Positions 1 to 8,082 of a stretch of 39,020 bases of DNA are shown here, one piece after another; the first letter of the stretch is position 1; every line of letters begins with the position of its first letter. Source of the DNA: an uncultured Tessaracoccus sp. (GTDB lineage: Bacteria; Actinomycetota; Actinomycetes; Propionibacteriales; Propionibacteriaceae); contig NZ_CAMYFI010000021.1 in the NCBI RefSeq assembly GCF_947255005.1, forward strand, positions 1 to 39,020, given 5' to 3'. The notes beneath the pieces were generated by a model. That model was not told where the DNA came from. It searched no databases and saw only the letters and a list, made by a program, of their open reading frames with translations. The position numbers were made by a program, and so were the translations under genes.

Positions 1-752
1 TCCGCAAGCTGGTGGGGTTCTACCTCGGGCTCGGGCGACGGCACACCCGCAGCCGCCGCGGCGATGGATGGAGCCGCAGCCGGCTGCGGAGCGAGCGGCT
101 GCGGCAGCGTCTTGGCGTCCAGCGTCACGTCGTCAACTGGCCCAGCTGCGGGCTGAGTATCCGCCCAGGGGCTGGGCTTCGCGGCGCCCGGGATTGCTGC
201 GCGAGCAGGCAGGGGGCGCTGACGGCGTCGCACGCCCAACACGGGGATCTTCTCGAGGATTCCCATGGACTCCGCGTCGGGGAGCCGAATGAGCTGGTCT
301 TTCGCCGTCGTCAGCGTTACGGACGACACCAAGGCGGCGCCGACGACGAGCGGCAGCCGTGCCTGGTCTGCCTCAACGGGGGCAAGCTGGATGGTGTAGG
401 TCTGGTCATGGTCGAGCAGCTCCTCCTGCCACGTCACCGCATCCTCACCCTCGGCGACGAGCTCGCCGTCGACATCGAGCAGTTGCACCGCGCCACGGAA
501 CAGGCCGTGCAGGCCCGCCTTGTCCCAGAAGAACGCGGCGAAGTCGCGCAGCGAACCGATGCCCACCTCGTGCACGAACTCGAACAGCGCCTCAGGGGTG
601 CGCGTTTCGAGCGTGCCGCGCCACAGGTTCGTCGCGAATGCCGACATCTCGGCGGGCGGGGGTGGCATGATGACCAACGACGTCGGCCCCGACAAGGCCA
701 GCCATTTGCCACTCGTGTAGGCCAGCCGCCATGCAGCCATAGGTAATGCCAT
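1..752 (-). CDS. Unrecognised protein, cut by window edge
   Basis: The frame opens at ATG 752, preceded by an AAAGGAG ribosome site, and stays open to position 1, so the C-terminus lies outside the window. About 250 residues are visible. The first ~165 form a compact domain starting MALPMAAWRLAYTSGKW, with an aromatic stretch (LRDFAAFFWDKAGLHGLFRG) near residue 75 and a beta-rich part after it. From about residue 165 the chain becomes a low-complexity Pro/Ala linker (PQPLAPQPAAAPS). A folded head followed by a Pro/Ala linker resembles actinobacterial proteins that carry a C-terminal FHA domain, but no FHA domain is visible here, so that is only a guess. It lies downstream of, and on the same strand as, the C-S lyase gene with a 76-nt gap, so it may be the last visible gene of that operon. 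Confidence 0.7.
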   Translation of the reverse strand, partial: MALPMAAWRLAYTSGKWLALSGPTSLVIMPPPPAEMSAFATNLWRGTLETRTPEALFEFVHEVGIGSLRDFAAFFWDKAGLHGLFRGAVQLLDVDGELVAEGEDAVTWQEELLDHDQTYTIQLAPVEADQARLPLVVGAALVSSVTLTTAKDQLIRLPDAESMGILEKIPVLGVRRRQRPLPARAAIPGAAKPSPWADTQPAAGPVDDVTLDAKTLPQPLAPQPAAAPSIAAAAAGVPSPEPEVEPHQLA

Positions 753-828
753 GGGTGGCTCCTTTCCTTATCGGCCTCGAACGACTGGACAAACAAACAC
801 CAGTCCACCAGGCCACCTAACCAGAAGG

Positions 829-1953
829 CTACGAGTTCCGCACGTTCACCGCTACGGACATCCGTCGAATACCTTCCTCAATAATCTCCCTACTGGTGGC
901 GAGATTCACCCGCACCCATTGCGCAGTTTCCGGCGCGAAGTCTGCACCGAAATTGAAGCGTACCCTGCCCTGCTCGTGGAACAACGCGCCCGGGCTGTCG
1001 ATGCCAAGCGGCGTGCAGTCCAGCCATGCGAGATAGGTGCCCTCGGCGGGTTCGTAGCGCAACATAGGCAGGTGTTCGCTCAGCAGGTCGGCAAAGAGCC
1101 GACGATTGCGTTCCAACTCGCCTTGGAGTTCGACGAGCCACTCGCGGCAGTGCGTGAGCGCCGCCGTGTGGGCGAGCGCACCGAAATGGCTCATCGCCTC
1201 GCCGACGTAGCTCGGCATGCGGTGCAACGCGTCGGCGGCGGCGTCACTGGCGAACAGGAGCCCAGCCTTCAAACCAGCGAGGTTGAACGCCTTCGCCGCC
1301 GACGTCGACACAATGGCCTTGCCTGGGTCGTCGAGGGCGAGGAAAGGCGTGAACTCCGCACCGTTGAAGGGCGCGTGGATCTCGTCGACGATGACGGTGA
1401 CGTCATGGCGCCGCGCGAGCTCGGCCACCTGGGCGAGTTCTTCTAGGGTGTGCACCGTGCCGTTCGGGTTGTGCGGTGAGCACAGCAGGTAGGCGCGGGC
1501 CCCGTCGGCGAAGGCGTGATCGAGCCCGTCGAAGTCGAGGCGGTCGTCCACCAGCGGCACTTCGACGGGGGTGCGGGCCGTGCCGTTGATGATCTGCCGA
1601 AACGGCGGATAGATGGGCGGGTTGAACACGACGCGGTCGCCGGGGGCAGTGACTGCTTCGATGGCGTAGCGCATGCCCTGCATCACGTCGCCGGAACGCG
1701 TTGCATTGGCGAGGTTGGGCGTCCAGCCCCAGCGCCACTCAGCGAAATCGGCGAAGGCCTCACGGTAGATTGGCTGCTCTGGGTAGCCGGTGTCGCCGTC
1801 GCGCAGCGCCTGCTCGATCCGCTGAGCGACGGGCTCGGGAACGCGGCAGTCCATCTCCGCCACGAACATCGGCAGCACGTCCGGTTCGAAGCGCGTCCAT
1901 TTAATCGAGGTGCGGCGACGGAGCTCGTCGAGGGGCACATCAAAAATGGCCAT
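829..1953 (-). CDS. PatB/MalY-type PLP-dependent C-S lyase (aminotransferase fold I)
   Basis: A 374-residue fold-type I PLP enzyme. The MalY/PatB subgroup is cystathionine beta-lyase-like and cleaves the C-S bond of cystathionine or cysteine conjugates to give a thiol, pyruvate and ammonia in the cytoplasm. The N-terminus has the subgroup's typical layout (RRTSIKWTRFEPDVLPMFVAEMD). SPHNPNGTVH (near 160) is the substrate/PLP loop, VIVDEIHAPF holds the PLP-ring aspartate, and STSAAKAFNLAGLK near residue 220 contains the Schiff-base lysine. Near the C-terminus VRVNLATS carries the carboxylate-binding arginine. Length is normal for the family. The start has an AAAGGA ribosome site. It follows the two-repeat protein gene by 10 nt on the same strand, so the two are probably co-transcribed. 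Substrate cannot be read from sequence; an aminotransferase activity is the main alternative. Confidence 0.9.
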   Translation of the reverse strand: MAIFDVPLDELRRRTSIKWTRFEPDVLPMFVAEMDCRVPEPVAQRIEQALRDGDTGYPEQPIYREAFADFAEWRWGWTPNLANATRSGDVMQGMRYAIEAVTAPGDRVVFNPPIYPPFRQIINGTARTPVEVPLVDDRLDFDGLDHAFADGARAYLLCSPHNPNGTVHTLEELAQVAELARRHDVTVIVDEIHAPFNGAEFTPFLALDDPGKAIVSTSAAKAFNLAGLKAGLLFASDAAADALHRMPSYVGEAMSHFGALAHTAALTHCREWLVELQGELERNRRLFADLLSEHLPMLRYEPAEGTYLAWLDCTPLGIDSPGALFHEQGRVRFNFGADFAPETAQWVRVNLATSREIIEEGIRRMSVAVNVRNS

Positions 1954-1963
1954 GGGATTCCTT

Positions 1964-3106
1964 TCAGTCGTTCTCGCCCACCGTGAGCGGGAGCTGGCCT
2001 GCGATGTCGAGGAGCCACGTCAACAATCCGTCCACGGAGCCGGGTGCGATGGCTTGGGTGGTGATGAGCGCGATGGCGTCGCCGCCAAACCACAGGCGGT
2101 CGAACGGGGGTGCTTCGTCAAAGCACTGCCGCAGCTGCGGGCGCAAGAGCAGGCGGGCGCCGTCGGCGTCGTCGGCGCGGATGCGCCAGGTGTAGTCGAA
2201 CGCCGGGTCGCCAATCTCCAGGTCGCCGGCCCCCATCAGCTCAATCATCACCTCATCGTCTTTGTTCAGCGCGACGACGGGCAGGCGCGTACCGGGGATG
2301 CGCACACCCACCACGTTGCGCAGCGGGGAGGCTTGGAAACCGAACACCGGCAGATCGCCGAACTTGCCGACGAAACCGTGCCCGTCGGGTGTCACGGGGA
2401 GCTTGTATTTGAGGCGGCTGTGGATGTCCGTCGATGACGCGAACAGCCACTGCCGCTGCGCGGTCCAGGCGCGCCAGGCGTCGGCCGAGGTGCCGAACTG
2501 GAAACGTTGCCTGGCCAGGGGGCCCGGGCGCACCAGGGGAGGCTGCGGCACGGGAAGCGCGCGTCCGGCGCCGACGGCGGCCAGCACCCGAACGGGAATG
2601 GCGTCGACGATGGTGTGCAGCACCGTGAGGTACTCGTCGACATCCTCGACGGTGAGGTCACGGCGGGTGCTGAACAAGATGGCGTCGCGCTCGAACCACA
2701 GGCACTCGAACTCCACCCTGGCGAGCTGGGAGACAACCGCCGGGACGAGCACGTCGCGTGCGAACGCCGGGGAGGAGGCGACGGCCTGCCACTCGACGTC
2801 GAAATCACCGCCCACCTCGACGCGAGGACCGTCGAGGGTTTCTAGTACTGAGGCGATACTCAGCGTGGGGAACTGAGCTCCGGGTACGCGAAGCCCGACG
2901 ACACAGTAGCCGCCCCAGGGGTCGGTGCCTGCTGTGGTGAAAAACGTCAGGCAGGGGTATTCGCCGAAGCGCCCCTCAATGCCCATGGGCACCTCGCGCA
3001 GCACCCCCTTGCGCAGACCTCCGCCGCCAAACTGGGCAAGGATGTGGGGCCAGCCGCAGTGAAAAATCCAGCCTCTCGCCGCAGCCCACGCTTGCCAGTC
3101 GAACAT
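1964..3106 (-). CDS. Unknown protein built of two copies of one domain
   Basis: A 380-residue soluble protein with no signal peptide or membrane segment. ATG 3106 is chosen because a full AAGGAGGT ribosome site precedes it; a longer frame exists but has no such site. The protein is an internal duplication. FDWQAWAAARGWIF near the N-terminus matches DAWRAWTAQRQWLF in the second half; GRFGEYP matches GKFGDLP; VVGLRVPG matches VVGVRIPG; and FECLWFERDAI matches FDRLWFGGDAI. Each repeat is about 170-180 residues. I do not recognise a named family with certainty; single-repeat relatives of this kind are usually annotated as conserved hypothetical proteins. A possible -10 (TACACT) lies upstream on the minus strand. 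The IS terminal repeat begins about 100 nt upstream, so the native promoter may have been altered by the insertion. Confidence 0.85.
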   Translation of the reverse strand: MFDWQAWAAARGWIFHCGWPHILAQFGGGGLRKGVLREVPMGIEGRFGEYPCLTFFTTAGTDPWGGYCVVGLRVPGAQFPTLSIASVLETLDGPRVEVGGDFDVEWQAVASSPAFARDVLVPAVVSQLARVEFECLWFERDAILFSTRRDLTVEDVDEYLTVLHTIVDAIPVRVLAAVGAGRALPVPQPPLVRPGPLARQRFQFGTSADAWRAWTAQRQWLFASSTDIHSRLKYKLPVTPDGHGFVGKFGDLPVFGFQASPLRNVVGVRIPGTRLPVVALNKDDEVMIELMGAGDLEIGDPAFDYTWRIRADDADGARLLLRPQLRQCFDEAPPFDRLWFGGDAIALITTQAIAPGSVDGLLTWLLDIAGQLPLTVGEND

Positions 3107-3204
3107 GCGCACCTCCTTCTCGATTTCCAAGTGTATGCCCGTCCCACACACGCACGAGGCCACGCCGTGCAGCGGGCGCGGGGCGTCGTCGATACGGACT
3201 CGGC

Positions 3205-3228
3205 GTGGTGCCTCATTGTCAAGTCCCC
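3205..3228 (+). repeat. Left terminal inverted repeat of IS
   Basis: 24 bases, an exact reverse complement of 4813-4836. It starts GTGGTGCCTCATTG and ends AAGTCCCC. Confidence 0.9.
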
Positions 3229-3247
3229 TCGAACTTGGGGTTGTGCC

Positions 3248-3451
3248 TCAGATAGTTTTCCCCGCGTAACTGGGGTTAGCTGGCGTGTTGTCGGATGCCG
3301 CTGATTGGGGGAGTTTGGGTCGGGTTTGTTGTTCGAGTTGGCGGGTTTTGGTGGCGGCGAGTCGGGTGAGTTCTTGTTGGATGCGGGCGATTTCGCGGGG
3401 ACCGAGGTGCCTCACTGGAAAGTGAGCGCGTGTGGTGGGCTGGTGCCTCAC
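3248..3451 (-). pseudogene. Second fragment resembling the transposase C-terminus
   Basis: A 67-codon frame between the IS end and the main transposase gene. Its helical stretch REIARIQQELTRLAATKT aligns with LTRRITQIQHRLIKLSQHKT from the frameshifted tail of the neighbouring transposase (3477-3692): both have I-Q, then L, L and K-T at matching spacings. It therefore looks like a leftover from a related second element, consistent with the extra GTGCCTCA copies around it. It may not be expressed; the similarity is short. Confidence 0.35.
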
Positions 3452-3476
3452 GGATTGTGAGCGCGAGGCTTGTGGT

Positions 3477-4740
3477 TCATGTTGTTGTTCTGAGTCGTTG
3501 TATTGATGGTGTCAAGAATGTCATGTCCAGGCCGCGCGTGGCGGCGAGGGCGTTGGTTTTGTGTTGGGAGAGCTTGATCAAGCGGTGTTGGATCTGGGTG
3601 ATTCGCCGGGTCAGGTCCGCGGGGTTCACGCCCGCGATGCGGGCTTGTGTGGTGGCTGCTTGTTCGTCGGCGAGGAGGCCGGAGGCGAGCACGCGTTGCC
3701 AGGGGTGGCTGGCGTGTCGTAGCGTCGTGTGCGGCGCACTGAGGGGCCGGTGGTGTACCCGATTGGTTTCTTCGTCGGGGTGAAGAAGTTTAATCGCAGT
3801 AATACGTGCGGCCAGAGCTCGTTGAGGAGAGCGAGTTCTGCGGACGTGTCGTAGCGCCAGTGGAACGCGTGCTGGCCGACGACGTGGTTGTTCTTGGATT
3901 CCACGGTGGCTTGGTCGTTCTTGCGGTAGGGCCGGGACCGGGTCTGTGCGATGTCTTGGGCTTGTAGCCAGTTGGCGACTTCGTGGTTGATGAACTCTGA
4001 CCCGTTGTCCGAGTCGAATACGACCAGCGGGAACGGGAACCGCTGCCGTAATTGGCTAACGGCCCCGACGATCCACTTCGACGCGTTGTTGCGGATCGTG
4101 GCGTTCTCGGTCCACCCGGTGACCAGGCAAGTCATCGTCAGGGTCCTGGCGAACTCTCCGGCGAACGTGGGCCCGCAGTGCGCCACCGTGTCCGCCTCGA
4201 TCCCTCCCAGCGTGGTCGGTGGTGCGTCCCCGGCCTTGGACAATCCGATCGAGTTGCGCAGCAACGCTGGCGCAGGGGCCCTGGTCGAGATACCCCGTAG
4301 CCGCATCCGGTCCCGTGCCGGGTCCAGGTACCGGTCGATGGTCGCCGCGCTCATCGCTTCCAACTCTTCCGCGCGGCGGGGGTCGCGAACGGCTTGTTGT
4401 CCAGGTTCCCGGCGTCAGCGAGCAGGGACAGCCACATCGGCAGCATCACGGTCAGATACTTCCCGCAGAGTATGCCCATGAGCGCCCACACGTGTTCCAG
4501 CAATGCTCGGGAATCGTCGCTGTAGCCCTTCGGGCGCAACTGGCGCCGGTCGATCTGTTCAGCAGGCGCTGGCAATGCTGGGCCCGTGAGCATCCGCCTG
4601 GCCGTGGACCGGCCCATCCCCGTTGTCGACATCACCTCATCGAGGATCTGTCCCCGGTCCGTTTTTGACGCCCGCGCATACGCGGCCCTGAGCTTGTTCG
4701 TCACCTGTCGCCTCGCGGCCATCGGAATCTTGCCTTCCAC
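3477..4740 (-). pseudogene. DDE (rve) transposase, frameshifted
   Basis: Three consecutive frames together make one transposase. The first (4740-4351) holds the N-terminal helical domain, with VTNKLRAAYARASKTDRGQ then ILDEV. The second (to 3626) holds the integrase core: IEADTVAHCG gives the first Asp, VFDSDNGSEFIN the second, and NDQATVESKNN the Glu. The third (3692-3477) holds the helical C-terminus. The first break is in a run of five C near 4380: one base back after ACC CCC restores P-R-R-A-E-E-L, then E-A-M-S. The second is near 3715, where one C appears lost before TGG-CAA (P-W-Q-R-V-L). The C-run shift could be a programmed -1 frameshift, as in IS3 elements, but the second lesion argues for decay. 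Confidence 0.8.
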
Positions 4741-4812
4741 CCGGCAAGCTTCGCGCTCAAACTATCTGAGGCACCAAACCATCCCACGCGCTCAAAGAAG
4801 CTGAGGCACGTC

Positions 4813-4836
4813 GGGGACTTGACAATGAGGCACCAC
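4813..4836 (-). repeat. Right terminal inverted repeat of IS
   Basis: Exact reverse complement of 3205-3228. It lies about 117 bp before the secreted-protein gene, so the IS forms the left border of the ABC cassette. Confidence 0.9.
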
Positions 4837-4953
4837 GGTGAGATATTCGAATCAATCACTGTCGCAGATTGGCCGTCAGTCCCGTACGCCTATCGGAATC
4901 TCCACGCACCAAAGGGCAGTCGTTCTGCGATTCCTATTGCGAAAGGAACAATG

Positions 4954-5382
4954 ATGTCCCTGAAGAAGAACCTCATCGGCGCGGCCATGGTTGGCTCCTT
5001 GGCCCTGGGCGTATTGGCTCCGGTTCCGGATGCAGATGCTGCCTATACCTACTCTGGCAAGACCGTGACGCAGTCGGGAAGGACCGCGGGGTACGCATAC
5101 GGGAATGTGGCGATGGACATTCTCTACGTCAGGAACAACGCGACTGCGAAGGCGGGGGTCTACAACGGTCGGGGGGTATACGTTCAGGCCTATGCGTGGA
5201 ACCTCTCGCAGACGGTGTCGGCGCGTAGCCGGAACACCACGAGCACCTCCTACAGGAGTGTCGCAAACAAGGTGAACTACGGCGCACCGACTGGCGGCAC
5301 GTGGACCGGTGCTACGAAGGTCTGCGTGGATGTCGCTTGGGCGATCGATCCGTGCGGCGCGCAGTCTCAGGGGCGGATCTAG
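4954..5382 (+). CDS. Small secreted protein, possible bacteriocin-like peptide
   Basis: A 142-residue precursor. ATG 4954 is preferred (AAAGG seven bases upstream); ATG 4951 is directly adjacent. MSLKKN is followed by a hydrophobic stretch (LIGAAMVGSLALGVLAP) and VPDADA, a standard Sec signal peptide likely cut after ADA, leaving about 113 residues. The mature part is rich in Tyr, Ser, Thr, Gly and Asn (AYTYSGKTVTQSG, VYNGRGVYVQAYAW) and has only two cysteines, in KVCVDVAWAIDPCG, which could form one disulfide. It is predicted to be beta-rich. The next three genes encode an ABC transporter with no gap. A small exported protein joined to a dedicated ABC ATPase and two membrane proteins is the arrangement of lactococcin 972-type bacteriocin/immunity loci. 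I do not see that family's sequence clearly, so the role is inference. G+C is visibly lower than in the flanking genes. Confidence 0.8.
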   Translation: MSLKKNLIGAAMVGSLALGVLAPVPDADAAYTYSGKTVTQSGRTAGYAYGNVAMDILYVRNNATAKAGVYNGRGVYVQAYAWNLSQTVSARSRNTTSTSYRSVANKVNYGAPTGGTWTGATKVCVDVAWAIDPCGAQSQGRI

Positions 5383-6090
5383 TTGATCGAGACCAACGCG
5401 TTGTGCGTCCGGTACCCGCGGACAGCGAAAGCATCGCTGTCCGCGGTCTCAATTTCGGTGTCCGAGGGCGTCACCGCGCTCCTGGGTGCCAATGGCTCTG
5501 GAAAGACGACGCTGCTGAGAACGTTGTCGGGAGCACTTGATCCGACTTCGGGCCAAGTGACGATCGATGGCTTGAATCCGTATCTACGGGGAGAGCGCAG
5601 GGAAGCACTGCGCAAGATCGCTTTCATGCCTCAAACGGCGGCGGTACCGAGGGAACTCACTGCTGTCGATTTCGTGGCGTACCTCACTTGGATGCGAGAT
5701 CTTGACCGAAGTGCGGCTCGGGCCCAGGCGATGGAGGCACTTGCCGCTGTGGGATTGGCAAGCCGGGCTGATGACAAGCTGAAGAGATTGTCGGGCGGTA
5801 TGGTGCGCAGGGTCTGGCTGGCTCAGGCATTGGCGGCGAAGTCTGGCAGTCTCCTGCTGGATGAGCCGAGTACGGGGCTTGACCCACGGCAACGCGCCAC
5901 GATGGTGGAGCTCATCCGGGAGCGCACTCACGGAGCTGTGTTGTTGTCGAGCCACATCATCGAGGATGTGCTGTCACTTGCCAGCTCGGTGATCGTATTG
6001 CGCGAGGGAAAGGTGGTGCACCAAGGGCCACTCACCTCGGAAGTCAACGAGTCTTGGCTGCTCTCATTGATCGGAAACGCTGAGCTATGA
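5383..6090 (+). CDS. ABC transporter ATP-binding protein
   Basis: A 235-residue single ABC ATPase. The reading frame begins at TTG 5383, immediately after the TAG stop of the secreted-protein gene, implying translational coupling. Walker A is GANGSGKTT (residues 34-42), the Q-loop is in AFMPQT, the signature is LSGGMVRR, Walker B is SLLLDEPSTGLD and the H-loop is SSHI. The order and short length fit the ATPase of a two-component exporter or self-protection (bacteriocin/lantibiotic immunity) transporter. It works on the cytoplasmic face with the two membrane proteins that follow. It overlaps the next gene by four bases (ATGA). The substrate is unknown; export of, or immunity to, the preceding secreted protein is the simplest idea. 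Confidence 0.9.
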   Translation: MIETNALCVRYPRTAKASLSAVSISVSEGVTALLGANGSGKTTLLRTLSGALDPTSGQVTIDGLNPYLRGERREALRKIAFMPQTAAVPRELTAVDFVAYLTWMRDLDRSAARAQAMEALAAVGLASRADDKLKRLSGGMVRRVWLAQALAAKSGSLLLDEPSTGLDPRQRATMVELIRERTHGAVLLSSHIIEDVLSLASSVIVLREGKVVHQGPLTSEVNESWLLSLIGNAEL

Positions 6091-6884
6091 GCGCGGTATT
6101 CATGTGGGTCAAGGCATCTTGGAAGCTGGTCCTTCCGACCTTGACGATTGCGCAGCTGATGGTGATGTCCAACGTGCGGCCTGTCGACGGAATTCCGTTT
6201 GGGTGGCGAGTCGACTGGTCTTGGATGCTGTCCGTTTGGAGCGGTGCGACACTGTTGATGTCTCCAGTGGCTGCCGCGGCTGTCGTCGCGCTGGTGTTGG
6301 TCAATGTCAAGCCCGAGATTCAGCAGGTGCTTCCAGCCAATGTGCAGCGATGGAAGCCCGTATTCCACATCTCAGCAGCGGTGGCCGCGCAGGGGTTCGC
6401 TGTGCAGCTCAGCGCGCTCACCGTCTGCGGCTTGGTGTGCTGGCTCTGTCAGGCAGATCCACGAGGGCTTACCTTGCCTTGGCAATTGTTCACGGGACCC
6501 GCCGCACTCGTCGCCGGCATCGCGGTGGGGTCAGCCGTGGCCATGCTCATCCCATCGTATTGGAGTATCCCCGGCGTCTTGTTCGCGATGTTTCTTGCGC
6601 ACAGGGTCTTCTTCTGGCACGGCTGGCCGGAGCTGTTCACCATCGAAATGCCCACGTGGATGGTCACCGGGGGACGCCCAATCCCAAGACTCCTGATCGC
6701 CACCGTCAGCTTGAACCTCATGACGGCAGTAGCAATCTGGTCCGGGCTGGTCTTCGTTACGCACCGTGGTAAGAACCGACCTTGGCTGGCAATGCTGCTG
6801 TGCGTAGCGTGCATCGGCGTTGCACTGGCAATTTACTTGCCCTTCGTGCAGGCCGATGCCTGGGATACCTACGAGCCCATCTGA
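6087..6884 (+). CDS. ABC transporter membrane protein (permease-like)
   Basis: A 265-residue, strongly hydrophobic protein with about six membrane segments, among them LVLPTLTIAQLMVMS, LLMSPVAAAAVVALVLVN, GFAVQLSALTVCGLVCWL, a stretch around ALVAGIAVGSAVAMLI and one near MLLCVACIGVALAIYL. It starts at ATG 6087 inside the stop of the ATPase gene (ATGA) and ends at 6884, sharing one base with the next start (TGATG). No family signature is recognised; the function follows from its place directly after the ATPase. Base composition matches the rest of the cassette. Confidence 0.8.
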   Translation: MSAVFMWVKASWKLVLPTLTIAQLMVMSNVRPVDGIPFGWRVDWSWMLSVWSGATLLMSPVAAAAVVALVLVNVKPEIQQVLPANVQRWKPVFHISAAVAAQGFAVQLSALTVCGLVCWLCQADPRGLTLPWQLFTGPAALVAGIAVGSAVAMLIPSYWSIPGVLFAMFLAHRVFFWHGWPELFTIEMPTWMVTGGRPIPRLLIATVSLNLMTAVAIWSGLVFVTHRGKNRPWLAMLLCVACIGVALAIYLPFVQADAWDTYEPI

Positions 6885-7489
6885 TGAGCGTCTCGGCATC
6901 CGCACGGTTGTGGCGATGGCCTGCCTTCGCGTTCGTGCTGGTCGTTGCGATCGTGTGCGTGTTCGCCCTTGGAGACGAAGCCATGGATCTGCCTGGTGCA
7001 GATGGGCATCGTTACGTGCGGCAGTTCGTCATCTCATTCATGCCAGTCTTGGGAGCGGTTCTGCTCGTCGACCCCACACCCGAGCTCAGCGCAACTCTGC
7101 CGAGGACCTGCTACGTGTATCTCACATTACGTGCGACGACCCTCATGGGGATACTCGTTCCGCATAGCCTCGCATGGTCCATCGCTGACCAGCCAGCCGC
7201 CAAGAGCCTCTACGAGGCCGCCATCGCCTGCGTACTGATCTCCTGCTCGATCCTTGCCGTCTCGGTGTGGCAAGCCTCTGGCGTGCTCCTGGCCTCACTC
7301 CTGGCGGTGGCATGGCTCCTCGCGGGCGACACTTTGGCCATGCTCCTCGGCTTCGCCGATATCACGGGGAGGGCTTTGCCGGTTTCCTGGTGGCACTGGG
7401 CACTTGCCTTGAGCAGTCTCGGTCTTGTCGCCGTCGCAACCCTGCGAGGCGCTGGGCCGACACGCTGGCGCTGTTCAAGCAACCGGTGA
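6884..7489 (+). CDS. Second membrane protein of the ABC cassette
   Basis: A 201-residue protein with five or six membrane segments (AFAFVLVVAIVCVFALG, QFVISFMPVLGAVLLV, AAIACVLISCSILAVSV, GVLLASLLAVAWLLAG, WWHWALALSSLGLVAVA). ATG 6884 is chosen because it overlaps the previous stop as TGATG; the frame extends further upstream but inside the preceding gene. It is probably the partner permease subunit, completing a four-gene unit of secreted protein, ATPase and two membrane proteins. I see no second ATPase. The 190 bp after it contain no clear gene and lead to the Panacea pseudogene. Confidence 0.75.
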   Translation: MSVSASARLWRWPAFAFVLVVAIVCVFALGDEAMDLPGADGHRYVRQFVISFMPVLGAVLLVDPTPELSATLPRTCYVYLTLRATTLMGILVPHSLAWSIADQPAAKSLYEAAIACVLISCSILAVSVWQASGVLLASLLAVAWLLAGDTLAMLLGFADITGRALPVSWWHWALALSSLGLVAVATLRGAGPTRWRCSSNR

Positions 7490-7681
7490 GGACTGCTTAG
7501 CCGCGGGAGGTTGAATTCGAGGGGAGCAGCGCGCCTCCGGCTCGCAGAGCCCATGCTCCGACAGGGTGCCTCCTGCCGGGAATCTGTCCTCGTCCGAGTT
7601 CGCGATGTACCATCGTAAAGAGGGAGACAATCCGCCCGATGCAATTGCAGTTTGATCGTAGAGGCGTAAGGAGGCAGATCG

Positions 7682-8065
7682 ATGACTAGGGCTTTGGACG
7701 TGCTGAAGCACATCAACGAGACGAGCCTTCGCCTCGGCGAGGTTCAGCGGCAAAAGCTGCTGTACTACGTGCAAGGTTGGTCCCTCGCGTGGGATGGCGT
7801 GCCCATGTTCAAGGATCGAATCGAGGCTTGGAAGATGGGCCCGGTCGTACCCACTGTGTGTCATTGCGGGAGCGTGCGGGACCCTTCCACCCTCAGCCCC
7901 ACGCAGAAGGCCACAATCGACGCGGTGGTGAAGCACTATCGCTAGTGGAGTGGGAAAGCCTTGAGCGAAAGGACTCACGCTGAACGGCTTTGGCTGGAAG
8001 CGCGCGGGGATCTGCCTGCCGATGCCCCCAGCAATGCGGAGGTGACACACGACTCCATGCGCTGT
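7682..8065 (+). pseudogene. Panacea (SocA-like antitoxin) domain gene, interrupted
   Basis: ATG 7682 has an ideal AAGGAGG ribosome site. The first 87 codons match the Panacea/SocA (formerly DUF4065) domain: ALDVLKHINETS, then QRQKLLYYVQGWSLAW, then IEAWKMGPVVPTV, then LSPTQKATIDAVVKHY. Reading is stopped by TAG at 7943-7945, but the same frame continues with the expected end of the domain: W-S-G-K-A, then LSERTHAERLWLEARGDLP and ADAPSNAEVTHDSM. A single nonsense change therefore splits an otherwise intact gene. The last few codons are lost where the IS256-type remnant begins near 8083. Panacea domains act as antitoxins or toxin-neutralising partners; no toxin gene is visible beside it. Confidence 0.8.
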
Positions 8066-8082
8066 GAGTTCACGCTCCAAAG

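Larger units (their letters stand above)
3205..4836. mobile_element. Decayed IS element with integrase-type (DDE) transposase
   Basis: Bounded by a 24-bp perfect inverted repeat (3205-3228 and 4813-4836). Inside lies an rve/DDE transposase gene on the minus strand. Just inside both ends the octamer GTGCCTCA, or its complement TGAGGCAC, recurs: left at 3209, 3243, about 3410 and about 3443; right at about 4767, 4802 and 4827. A 16-bp pair of these, 3243-3258 and 4759-4774, is also a perfect inverted repeat. I see no convincing target duplication. The transposase is broken by frameshifts, so the copy is probably immobile. Family is uncertain: the single long gene with an N-terminal helical domain and an integrase core recalls ISNCY/IS1202- or IS481-like elements. 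Confidence 0.85.

Noticed and set aside
3205..3450. CRISPR-like array from repeated GTGCCTCA
   Set aside because: The repeats are 8-16 bp, irregularly spaced and occur at both ends of an IS; there are no uniform spacers or cas genes.
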